The position numbers and the translations under genes are program-made. A DNA stretch of 64,000 nt, taken from CAYVTD01 sp964454445. GTDB taxonomy: Bacteria > Bacteroidota > Ignavibacteria > Kapaibacteriales > UBA2268. The DNA is taken from positions 1-64,000 of the forward strand of contig CAYVTD010000009.1 of assembly GCA_964454445.1 (NCBI GenBank), in the 5' to 3' direction. Of the stretch, positions 56,610-64,000 are shown piece by piece (the stretch's first letter is position 1; each line of letters opens with the position of its first letter). The notes beneath the pieces are model-generated. The model was not told the origin of the DNA. It did no database searches and was given only the letters and a program-made list of their open reading frames with translations.

Positions 56610-57914
56610 ATGAATACTCTCACATATATTGCCAGTGGAATTTCTTTGTTCACACTTGCCGCACATTTTCTAAGAAACGGAGAATATGGCTTGCTTATTG
56701 TTGCTTTGTGCTTTTTTGCTTTGATGTTTGTCAAAAGGCAATGGGTTTTACATATTCTTTCCTTGTTTCTGCTCTATGGTTCAGTCAATTGGTTGCTTAC
56801 AGCTTATGAAATTCACAGTGTTCGAGTTATGCTCGGCGAAAACTCCTCGCGAATGTTTATTATCCTCGGTGCCGTATCCGGATTCTCTTTGTTTTCAGCT
56901 GCTTTGCTGCAATTAAAAAAATTCAAATCAAGATATCGAAAAAATCAATATGATATATTTATTGCTGCATCTTTTGTATTAACGGCTGCTTTGATTATAA
57001 CTGCCACAATGAAAGTTAGTTTTCCAATTCTTTTGCTTGATAGATATCTCGCTGGCTTTGGGTGGATAGAGACATTTTTTTTGAGTTTATATGCGTCTTT
57101 TATAACTGAAACAATGCTCGATAAAAGCAAAAATGCAAAGCTAAGGCGCAAAATATGGATGCTGTTTTCAATAGTGTTCTTTGTACAACTGATATTAGGT
57201 CTTGTTGGATACGAGGTTTTTTTAATGACTGGCAAGCTGCACCTGCCTGTGCCGGCAGTGATATTATTAGGACCGCTATATCGCTGGGAGCTTTCTTTTA
57301 TGGTATTTTTATTTCTGTCTTCGGTTATTCTCGTGGGTCCGGCTTGGTGCTCTCATCTTTGTTATTTGGGTATATGGGACAATCTTGCCGCTGATAAGCA
57401 ATCGAAGCCGCGGAATGTGAAATATAAAGTTTGGCAAATAAGAATCGGCATTTTTTTGTTGGTTTCCTTGTCGGCAATAGCAATGAATATCCTAGGTATA
57501 TCGGGCTTAACAGCAACAATAGGTGGTTTGCTATTTGGCGTTTTGGGCATTGTTGTTATGGTCGTTTATTCAAAAAAATCTGGGAATATGATACATTGCA
57601 CTATGTATTGTCCGATTGGCTTACTTGCCGTATTTTTTGGGAAAATAAACCCTTTCAGAATAAGAATTACAGATGCTTGCGATAATTGTATGAAATGCCA
57701 TTTTGCTTGCCGATATAATGCGCTAAGTTTTAAAGATATACAAAATCAGAAACCAAATATAAACTGCACTCTTTGTGGCGATTGCATATCGCCCTGCGAG
57801 CAATCAGCGATTAATTACCAATTATTCAAGCTAAAACCTGATGTATCAAGAGCAATTTTTATCGCTCTCATAGTGTCTGTCCATGCTGTTTTTCTGGGTT
57901 TGGGAAGGATTTGA
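56610..57914 (+). CDS. NapH-like 4Fe-4S polyferredoxin membrane protein
   Basis: 434 residues with about 9-10 membrane helices, then a cytoplasmic or periplasmic ferredoxin tail. Cys motifs are WCSHLCYLG (about residue 250), CTMYCP (about 330), and two ferredoxin sites of the C-x2-C-x2-C-x3-C form, CDNCMKCHFAC and CTLCGDCISPC. NapH, NosR and YccM proteins share this layout and pass electrons from quinol to periplasmic reductases. The Pro after the second Cys of the first motif is Tyr. No reductase, NapG or maturation gene is adjacent, so its partner is unknown. Confidence 0.85.
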   Translation: MNTLTYIASGISLFTLAAHFLRNGEYGLLIVALCFFALMFVKRQWVLHILSLFLLYGSVNWLLTAYEIHSVRVMLGENSSRMFIILGAVSGFSLFSAALLQLKKFKSRYRKNQYDIFIAASFVLTAALIITATMKVSFPILLLDRYLAGFGWIETFFLSLYASFITETMLDKSKNAKLRRKIWMLFSIVFFVQLILGLVGYEVFLMTGKLHLPVPAVILLGPLYRWELSFMVFLFLSSVILVGPAWCSHLCYLGIWDNLAADKQSKPRNVKYKVWQIRIGIFLLVSLSAIAMNILGISGLTATIGGLLFGVLGIVVMVVYSKKSGNMIHCTMYCPIGLLAVFFGKINPFRIRITDACDNCMKCHFACRYNALSFKDIQNQKPNINCTLCGDCISPCEQSAINYQLFKLKPDVSRAIFIALIVSVHAVFLGLGRI

Positions 57915-57922
57915 TTGATATT

Positions 57923-58258
57923 TATACCAAATTACGCATTAGAAAAAGTAACAAGCAACGAAAAAGATTTAGAAGCATTCCATAGACTAAGTAAACCACT
58001 CCCTTCTGTTAAGTGCTAAAGATAGCTTCAATATTATATCCATACCATCTTTCAATTAAATATGAACTAATCGCAAAGCATTATTACTTTTTTGGCAAAT
58101 TCGATTTAAAAAATCCATTTTGTGAGGTTTTCTTACTTATTTACTACTCTGCTTTTTAGAGATATAGTATATTGATAACCATATTTTTCAATAAGTTATC
58201 AAATTATTTGCTAATGCTGTGCATTAGAAATATTTCTGTAACGATGCTTTCGGGTTTA
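57923..58258. mobile_element. Internally deleted relic of the IS1380-type element (MITE-like)
   Basis: The left 150 bp align with 60201-60360 (3' end of the transposase and terminus, sharing CCAAATTACGCATTAG and TTAAGTGCTAAAGATAG). The right 170 bp align with about 61500-61671 (sharing TTTTCTTACTTATT and CGGGTTTA-type end). About 1.15 kb of transposase sequence is missing between them. The order and orientation match the full copy 2 kb away, and by eye the identity is roughly three quarters. It fills the 439-bp gap between the polyferredoxin and phosphate genes. Confidence 0.8.
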
Positions 58259-58312
58259 TCTAAACTACTGGATAAGTGCAAAATTATTTCTCAGAAATTT
58301 AAATTTATTTGC

Positions 58313-58320
58313 TAATTTTG
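58313..58320 (+). promoter_or_regulatory. Candidate -7 element for the DUF47-pit operon
   Basis: TAATTTTG fits TAnnTTTG and lies 33 bp before the start codon, just outside the IS relic. No -33 TTTG is visible at the expected distance. Confidence 0.4.
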
Positions 58321-58353
58321 TATTAAGATTTAGTTCAAATTGAGTGGTAAATA

Positions 58354-58995
58354 ATGTTTAAAAAATTGCTCCCTAAAGAAATAAGTTTTTATGAATTTTT
58401 CGAAGAGCACAGTAAACTAACTGTTGAAGCTGCAGAACTATTGGTGAAAATGGCAAAAGATTATGATAATCTTGACAGCTATGGAGTTAAAATTAAAAAA
58501 CTCGAAAAAGAAATGGATACTGTAACGCACAAATGTATTGAATCCTTGCTGATAACTTTCATTACACCGATTGAAAGAACTGATATCCACAAATTAATTA
58601 ATGCAATGGATGATATTCCTGACGGTATCAACTGCTTAGTTCAAAGACTCATTATTTACAAGATAAAAAGCGTAAAAAAGGTTAAAAACATACGCCCAGA
58701 ATTTCATAAGGTCGCTGAAATTATTTTAAAACAAGTTAAAGCATTACAGGAAGCCATCGGAGCTTTGAGAAATACCAAGAAAGTTGATTTCATCAAAGGT
58801 AAATGCGAGATCGTGCGGCTTTTCGAAAAAGAAGCCGATGATATTTTTAAAGATTTTATGGCTGAGATTTTTGTATTGGATGATTGTAAAGAAATAATTA
58901 AGTGGAAAGAAATATTTGAAATGCTCGAAGATATTCCAAACAGTTGCGAGAATGTGGCAAATATAATTGAACAAATTGTAATTTCAGTATCTTAA
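58354..58995 (+). CDS. DUF47/PhoU-like phosphate transport accessory protein
   Basis: 213 residues, all helical, with the family's EFFEEHSKLTVEAAELL opening and the FEKEADDI...F motif of the PhoU-like bundle. DUF47 proteins are encoded next to Pit transporters and are thought to regulate their activity. Here the gap to the transporter is 14 bp, so both form one operon. No Pho-box-like repeat was recognised upstream. Confidence 0.92.
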   Translation: MFKKLLPKEISFYEFFEEHSKLTVEAAELLVKMAKDYDNLDSYGVKIKKLEKEMDTVTHKCIESLLITFITPIERTDIHKLINAMDDIPDGINCLVQRLIIYKIKSVKKVKNIRPEFHKVAEIILKQVKALQEAIGALRNTKKVDFIKGKCEIVRLFEKEADDIFKDFMAEIFVLDDCKEIIKWKEIFEMLEDIPNSCENVANIIEQIVISVS

Positions 58996-59009
58996 CCTTT
59001 AAAAAATTT

Positions 59010-60038
59010 ATGAGCTTAGTAACAAGTATTGTAGTTCTCACAATAATAGTAGCATTAATCTTTGACGTTATAAATGGTTTTCACGACTCCGCCAATTCAA
59101 TAGCTACAGTAGTTGCAACACGTGTTTTATCTCCCAAATTCGCAGTTTTGTGGGCTGCATTCTTCAATTTTATTGCCATGTTTGTTTTTATGCCAAGAGT
59201 AGCAGATACAGTTTCAAAAATTATCGAGATCAACCCCAAAGACCCTGCATTTCTATTTGTTGTATTATCCGGCTTAGTAGGTGCAATAGTATGGGATCTT
59301 ATTACCTGGTGGTTTGGGCTCCCAACTAGTTCGTCTCACGCGCTTCTTGGTGGGTTATCGGGCGCTGGTATTGCTTATATGGGCATTGGGATTATCAATT
59401 GGCACAAGTTATACGAAGCTATGGCTTTTATCCCGCTAGCCCCAATAATAGGAGCCATTATTGGTACCAGCATTATGCTCGCAATTTATTGGATTTTTCG
59501 GAAATGGAAGCCTACCAAAGTTGACACAGTATTTCGCAAAGGACAGTTGTTTTCTGCAGCATTGTATTCGCTAAGCCATGGCGGGAATGACGCTCAAAAA
59601 ACCATGGGAATTTTAGTTGCTACATTAGTCGCTGCTGGATATTACGATAAAAATGTGACCTTGTCTTTGTTTAATTGGGATACAGCTTGGATTATCTTTT
59701 CTTGCCAGCTTGCAATGGGAATCGGTACTGCCTTAGGTGGCTGGAAAATAGTTAAAACAATGGGAATGAAACTAACAAAATTAAAGCCAGTTCATGGTTT
59801 TTGTGCTGAAACCGCCGGTGCAATCACCATATTTTTTGCTACCCATTTCGGAATTCCGGTTTCGACAACTCACACTATATCAGGTTCAATAATAGGAGTC
59901 GGGTCTATTACTAGTTTTTCAAGGATAAAATGGAAAACAGCTTCAAGGATTGTTGTCTCATGGATTATAACAATTCCGGCATCTGCATTTTTCTCAGCCC
60001 TTTCTTTATATATCTTCAGATTTTTTTTTAATTTTTAA
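59010..60038 (+). CDS. pit: Low-affinity inorganic phosphate transporter (PiT family)
   Basis: 342 residues with about 10 membrane helices. Both PiT signature repeats are present: GFHDSANSIATVVATRVLSP near the N terminus and LSHGGNDAQKTMGI in the second half, plus PTSSSHALLGGL and PVSTTHTISGSI. It imports metal-phosphate or phosphate with H+ or Na+. The operon is bracketed by the IS relic on the left and the IS1380-type element on the right. Confidence 0.95.
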   Translation: MSLVTSIVVLTIIVALIFDVINGFHDSANSIATVVATRVLSPKFAVLWAAFFNFIAMFVFMPRVADTVSKIIEINPKDPAFLFVVLSGLVGAIVWDLITWWFGLPTSSSHALLGGLSGAGIAYMGIGIINWHKLYEAMAFIPLAPIIGAIIGTSIMLAIYWIFRKWKPTKVDTVFRKGQLFSAALYSLSHGGNDAQKTMGILVATLVAAGYYDKNVTLSLFNWDTAWIIFSCQLAMGIGTALGGWKIVKTMGMKLTKLKPVHGFCAETAGAITIFFATHFGIPVSTTHTISGSIIGVGSITSFSRIKWKTASRIVVSWIITIPASAFFSALSLYIFRFFFNF

Positions 60039-60040
60039 AA

Positions 60041-60057
60041 TAACGATTATTTCGTTA
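60041..60057 (+). terminator. Possible short terminator after pit
   Basis: TAACGA/TCGTTA forms a 6-bp stem around a 5-base loop directly after the stop codon. There is no long T tract, so this is weak. Confidence 0.3.
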
Positions 60058-60200
60058 GTTTGCTATCTATGAGTATTCAAATTTATATAAAGTCCAATAA
60101 TTAAAAACACAAATTACAAAGTTTTTACGAATATCATAAATTATCAAATAAATATATTTTTGAGTGTAGTGTGGGTGCGGGCTTTTTGAGTGTACTTTAT

Positions 60201-60221
60201 TAAACCCAAATTACGCATTAG
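60201..60221 (+). repeat. Left terminal inverted repeat of the IS1380-type element
   Basis: It starts TAAACCCAAA and ends CATTAG. It pairs with the complement of 61651-61671, differing at five central positions. Confidence 0.65.
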
Positions 60222-61533
60222 GAAAAGTCACAGGTAATGAAAAAGTTCTGGAAGCCTTCCACAAACCAGTAAACCATTCCCTTCTTTTAAGTGCTAAAGA
60301 TAGTTTCAATACTATATCCCTTCCATCTTTTATTAAGTAAGTCCCTATCGCAAATGTCTTAAATCTCAAACTCGATAATCGTTGTTGAGTGCTTGAGTTT
60401 ATTATAAATTGCCTGAATAAACTCATCAAATTGTAGGCAATCATAACAAAATTTAGTGATGCTTCTGTTCCCCAAAAGCTATTCATATTAAAACTATCTA
60501 ATCCAAAATCATACTTCAATTCCTTTATCCTGTTCTCTGCATTTGCTCTATTTCTGTATAATCGCCAAACATCTGATGAGGATAACTTCAAATTTGTGAT
60601 ATAACAACTATATCTGTACTGCTCAAATTCAATATCACCTTCAAATAATTGTAATTGCTTACCGCTTGATTTCGGTCGTTTACTTATCTTTTGCCTTACT
60701 ATAACCATCCTGCGAGACTTTTGCCACAATGGACTCTGGTATTCAGTCTGTGTAATTTCTACACCTTCATCCAGTTTAAACCATGCTTTTTGTTCTGATA
60801 TTAATCTTTGTATCGGTTCATAAAACCGTGCCGATACTACATAGGAGATAGCTTTTGATTCTAAAAATTCAAATACTTGTTTATCATAAAAGCCACTGTC
60901 CAAACGGACTAATCCTATAGTCTTGCCTTCCAATCTTTCTATCGTTTCTTCTAAAAATTCACAAAATCCTCCGGACGTATGACAGTCTCCTCGCCTTAAC
61001 CAAAAATTTGCTACCATTTTGTAATCATCTACAAATGCCATCAATGGATGATGTGATGCTCTATCTGGTTTCTGTGGATTATAGCCTCTCTTTGCCCCCT
61101 GTTGCTCTCCATATCGGGTTAATACTGTAGAATCAAAATCTATTGTGTAATTGTCGAATAATAGCTGATGATAAAACCATTTGTTTATCGAATTAAATAC
61201 TTGATGGTTTATCGATTGGTTAAACTTCTTAAAATATCTCTTAAAGGCATCTTGTGCCGGTGTATGCTGCCATCCAAATATCTCTGATAGTACCTTGTCA
61301 TGACGGGTTACTTCTGTATGTATAAATTTATTTGCTCCACACCATATACTTGTTATAAATGATTCTATTATTGTGTATGGTTTATAACCACGGTTTGAGC
61401 CTTATTGCGGAAGGTCTTCGATAGAATTGATTACTTCTTCAAAGGATATTTGTTTTAGCATGTTTTTCAAAAGTAACATGCCGCCCCAGGTGGTTATTAC
61501 CTTGTTGGTAAACTGTATTTTTAAAGTATTCAT
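60211..61533 (-). pseudogene. IS1380-family DDE transposase, interrupted by an in-frame TAA
   Basis: Read from ATG 61533 the frame spans 441 codons, the normal length for the family. It shows GSNRGY, FITSIWCGANKF, the first catalytic Asp in DFDSTVLTRYG, SHHPLMAFV, the second Asp in VRLDSGFY, and the Glu in NRANAENRIKELK. A TAA at 61402-61404 (codon 44) stops it. The downstream open part has no ATG, GTG or TTG until position 61044, beyond the first catalytic Asp, so a functional enzyme is unlikely without readthrough or a sequence error. The stop codon lies within the left inverted repeat. Confidence 0.85.
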
Positions 61534-61650
61534 TTTGTAAGTTTTTCTTACTTATTAATTACTCTCTTTTTACAAATATAATATTTTGGCTCCTTTATTT
61601 ATCAATAACTTATCAACTATTTTTCTAACGCTACGCATTAGAAAATGTCT

Positions 61651-61671
61651 CTAATGATGTTTTTGGGTTTA
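61651..61671 (-). repeat. Right terminal inverted repeat of the IS1380-type element
   Basis: Read on the minus strand it starts TAAACCCAAA and ends CATTAG, as at the left end. The relic at 57923-58258 ends in the same TAAACCC sequence. Confidence 0.65.
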
Positions 61672-61718
61672 TTCAATTTTTCATTATTGGAAGGCGAAAT
61701 AAAGAATAAATACTGATT

Positions 61719-63113
61719 TTATTTGTGCTTTTTTAAAATAAATTCCGAGAATAATTCATATTCTTTATAGACTTTTTTCAAGTACTCTTTTCGTGCAGTA
61801 TCATCGACGCAATCTTCAATTGGATTGATGCCATTAATGGTTGTAAATTCAGGCTCTTCGCTTATGCTAGCAGGAGCGGCAGCGAGCCATTTGCCATTTC
61901 TGTTTGCATAGCGCATACCATTGTGCATAAAGGCAAACTGATTGTAAATATATTTGCTTAGCGTGCTTTCCATATTGTTATACCAATAACTTTGCATTAT
62001 CGGGAGATTTTCAGCTGTTTCGGTAAACAAACTGAAGCCACTGCTTGGATTGTCTGTAATATTATGCTCATTATGATTGATTGCACGTAAAAGCTCATTG
62101 AAAATGAATCTGGAGCTAACTGGAAATTCAATATTACGAGCTGTGCCGGAATTATTGTCAAGCCAGAAAAATGGTATCTTGTTGCCGGCGTCGGTAACAT
62201 TCGAGAAATGATAGAACCAGTTTTGCTCACCGAAATTATCGCCGTGGTCAGCCATAAAAATAACTAGATTATTCTTGTTCTGGTGCAATTCCTTAACAAA
62301 TTCATCGATAGCTCCTCTTAATATTTCCCAGCTTTTACGTTGTCTTTCCTTGATTATCTGGCGGCCCTTTTGTCCGATATAATCTTTATCTTTTTTAAGA
62401 AAGCTTTGATTGATGGTATGATATAATGATTTAATTTCTGTGAGTTTATCGCTTATTGTATCAGAATAAAAGCCCAATTTAGGAAAAGCATGATAAGGGA
62501 AATGGCTTTCCATAAGATTCAAGAATAAGAAACTCTTTTTGTTTTTCTTTTCATTTATAGAAATAATCTGTCTTGCCTTGTCAAAAATATCGGGATAAGT
62601 GTTCTGCAACCAGCAATTTCCTGATTGTAAATCTTCCGAAAGCTTGTTTATAATTTTGTCTCTTGTTTGCAATAATTTCCGAAATCGAGGGCGACTTGCC
62701 TGCACTAATAAACGAGTAAATAACTTGAATTGCGGCTTAACATCTTTCCAGATCTTGTGCACTTCGTCGAAACCCTTGTCAAGGCCAAAAACTTTAGTAG
62801 TAGCGACATTTGCAGTAACTTGGACAGTGTTGTACCCATTTGCCTTCATTAATTCAGCGAGTAGTGGCTGTTTGGAGTTTAAAAATCTCGTTTGGCTTGT
62901 GGCTCCGTGCTGATGAGGCATTAGCCCGGAGAACATAGAAGCAGTGGCAGGCAATGTCCAACAACCGGCAGAACGAGCTTGTAAAAAATTTGTCGATGTG
63001 CTTTCAATATAAGGCAATCCAGGCGATCCATCTCTAAAAACAGTGTTAAATCTTAAGCTGTCCGCAACAATAACAATGATATTGTCAGGTTGCTTTTTGG
63101 GAATTAAGTGCAT
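61719..63113 (-). CDS. Alkaline-phosphatase-superfamily (sulfatase-like) hydrolase
   Basis: 464 residues without a signal peptide, so probably cytoplasmic. Metal-binding D18 lies in VIVADSLR; the nucleophile region is CWTLPATASMFSG, where Thr53 occupies the place of the sulfatase formylglycine Cys. MADHGDNFGEQ provides the other Asp and His ligands. Thr in that position occurs in phosphotransferases and phosphodiesterases such as LtaS, so a phospho-substrate is more likely than a sulfate ester. The ATG directly abuts the stop codon of the RNase R gene (TAG ATG), so translation is probably coupled. Confidence 0.8.
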   Translation of the reverse strand: MHLIPKKQPDNIIVIVADSLRFNTVFRDGSPGLPYIESTSTNFLQARSAGCWTLPATASMFSGLMPHQHGATSQTRFLNSKQPLLAELMKANGYNTVQVTANVATTKVFGLDKGFDEVHKIWKDVKPQFKLFTRLLVQASRPRFRKLLQTRDKIINKLSEDLQSGNCWLQNTYPDIFDKARQIISINEKKNKKSFLFLNLMESHFPYHAFPKLGFYSDTISDKLTEIKSLYHTINQSFLKKDKDYIGQKGRQIIKERQRKSWEILRGAIDEFVKELHQNKNNLVIFMADHGDNFGEQNWFYHFSNVTDAGNKIPFFWLDNNSGTARNIEFPVSSRFIFNELLRAINHNEHNITDNPSSGFSLFTETAENLPIMQSYWYNNMESTLSKYIYNQFAFMHNGMRYANRNGKWLAAAPASISEEPEFTTINGINPIEDCVDDTARKEYLKKVYKEYELFSEFILKKHK

Positions 63114-64000
63114 CTATGGTAAATCCTTGATGTATTCCAGATCTATTTTTCTTTTTTCGACATCAACACGGATAATCTTAACTCGAATTCTTTTACCTAT
63201 TCGAAAAACTTTTTTAAAGCGTCTGCCCAGCAGACGAAATTTCTTTTCATCATAAATGTAATAATCATCTCTCAAATCGCGCATATTAACCAAGCCTTCC
63301 GAATGAATATCGTCAAGTTCGGCAAACAATCCAAAGCCAGTAATGCCAGAAATGGTCGCATCATATTCGCTACCGAGGTGATCTTTTGCCATGACGGATT
63401 GAGTAAGCTTGCTCGAAGCTCTTTCGGCTTCTTGAGCGACTCGTTCCATTTCGGTGCAATGTTCGCCAATTTTTTCTAAAGACGAATCGAGCATTTTCAC
63501 TTTCTCTGCTGAAAATTTCTTCTCAGATGTATATTCTTTTAAAAGACGATGGACTATCAAATCGGGATAGCGGCGTATTGGTGAAGTGAAATGGCAATAT
63601 TCCTTGAAACCCAATCCATAATGACCTATATTCTCGTTTGAATACTCTGCCTTGGCCAACGAGCGAAGCAGCATTTGATTGATAATGAACTGCTCTGGCT
63701 TGCCATTCACACTGTTTAACAACGAATTCATATCCTTTTTTTCAAATCTCTTGCTCGTAATCTTGTAACCGAGCAGATTGGATATTTCGATTACATTCTG
63801 GAGTTTTTCTTTGTTGGGCAAATCGTGGATACGATATAGAAAGGGTAGTTTTTTGCTAAGTCGCATTGTTTTAGAGAGATTGGCAATGTGCTGTGCCACT
63901 GTTTTATTTGCCATAAGCATACATTCTTCAATAAGATTCGTGGCAGGAGTACTTCCTTTTAAAATTGCCTTAACAGGATATTTATTATCATCAAGAATGA
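63114..64000 (-). CDS. rnr: Ribonuclease R, C-terminal part (5' end beyond the window)
   Basis: At least 295 residues, open to the right edge without a start; an internal ATG at 63920 is not the gene start. The end of the RNB catalytic domain is visible: LIEECMLMANKTVA at the edge, then HYGLGFKEYCHFTSPIRRYPDLIVHRLL, the highly conserved RNase II/R core. A C-terminal S1 domain follows (about 63120-63400, GFGLFAELDDIHSEGLV). RNase R is a 3'-5' exonuclease that degrades structured RNA. The Lys-rich tail of enterobacterial RNase R is absent. Confidence 0.95.
   Translation of the reverse strand, partial: ILDDNKYPVKAILKGSTPATNLIEECMLMANKTVAQHIANLSKTMRLSKKLPFLYRIHDLPNKEKLQNVIEISNLLGYKITSKRFEKKDMNSLLNSVNGKPEQFIINQMLLRSLAKAEYSNENIGHYGLGFKEYCHFTSPIRRYPDLIVHRLLKEYTSEKKFSAEKVKMLDSSLEKIGEHCTEMERVAQEAERASSKLTQSVMAKDHLGSEYDATISGITGFGLFAELDDIHSEGLVNMRDLRDDYYIYDEKKFRLLGRRFKKVFRIGKRIRVKIIRVDVEKRKIDLEYIKDLP

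Larger units (their letters stand above)
60201..61671 (-). mobile_element. IS1380-family insertion sequence, nearly full length
   Basis: The element of about 1471 bp carries one transposase gene on the minus strand. Imperfect terminal inverted repeats of about 21 bp are visible: TAAACCCAAA...CATTAG at 60201 and its complement ending at 61671 (16 of 21 matching). The immediate flanks do not show an identical target duplication. The transposase is interrupted by a nonsense codon, so the copy is probably not autonomous. Confidence 0.8.

Noticed and set aside
61402..61404. Stop-codon recoding of TAA
   Set aside because: TAA terminates many clearly functional genes in the window, including guaB, asd and pit, so the transposase stop is simply a nonsense codon or an error.
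60196..61676. Target-site duplication around the IS1380-type element
   Set aside because: The bases flanking the presumed ends (TTAT on the left, TTCA on the right) do not match. The copy is old or rearranged, or the ends are misplaced by a few bases.
1..64000. tRNA, rRNA or known riboswitch genes
   Set aside because: I recognised no cloverleaf, rRNA core sequence or riboswitch consensus in the intergenic regions. A covariance-model search would be needed to exclude small structured RNAs.

Overview
The window comes from an AT-rich bacterium of the Bacteroidota/Chlorobiota/Ignavibacteriota (FCB) group. Three large secreted proteins end in a type A type IX secretion (T9SS) sorting domain. The F1 ATPase genes atpD-atpC stand apart from the rest of the ATP synthase operon, as is common in that group. 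Several promoters carry a TAnnTTTG-like -7 element, and the insertion sequence is of the IS1380 family. The species cannot be fixed from this sequence; a Kapabacteria- or Ignavibacteria-like lineage is a guess.

Layout. (1) 1-11473: one giant, 5'-truncated gene for a cell-surface adhesin-like protein of about 32 disulfide-containing Ig-like domains plus a T9SS tail. A one-base frameshift near 5763 breaks it, and a strong terminator follows it. (2) 11560-37041: a co-directional, tightly packed 12-gene cluster of about 25 kb. Eleven genes are paralogs with an 11-helix GT-C glycosyltransferase-like membrane domain fused to C-terminal TPR repeats, with the motif order of eukaryotic TMTC O-mannosyltransferases. 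The twelfth is a YfhO-family GT-C protein. This is the most unusual part of the window. (3) 37241-44818: core metabolism (atpD, atpC, guaB), a lysine-rich M24 peptidase homologue that has lost most of its metal ligands, a GT4 glycosyltransferase and an outer-membrane barrel. (4) 44906-51283: a TPR sensor histidine kinase, a GT2 glycosyltransferase, an M50 intramembrane protease, asd and an RlmB-type rRNA methyltransferase. (5) 51334-56267: two more T9SS-exported proteins made of beta-propeller and FN3-like repeats, on the minus strand. (6) 56610-61671: a NapH-like polyferredoxin membrane protein, then a Pit phosphate transporter with its DUF47 partner. That pair sits between an internally deleted IS relic and a nearly full-length IS1380 copy with a nonsense codon. 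(7) 61719-64000: an alkaline-phosphatase-superfamily hydrolase directly behind the 3' part of an RNase R gene that runs off the right edge.

How the parts may work together (inference). Eukaryotic TMTC enzymes O-mannosylate beta-sandwich cadherin domains. Here an array of TMTC-like proteins lies directly behind a secreted giant built from dozens of Thr/Ser/Asn-rich beta-sandwich domains, and other T9SS beta-sandwich proteins are nearby. A plausible model is a multi-enzyme periplasmic glycosylation system that decorates exported Ig/FN3 domains. The window shows no direct proof of activity or substrate.
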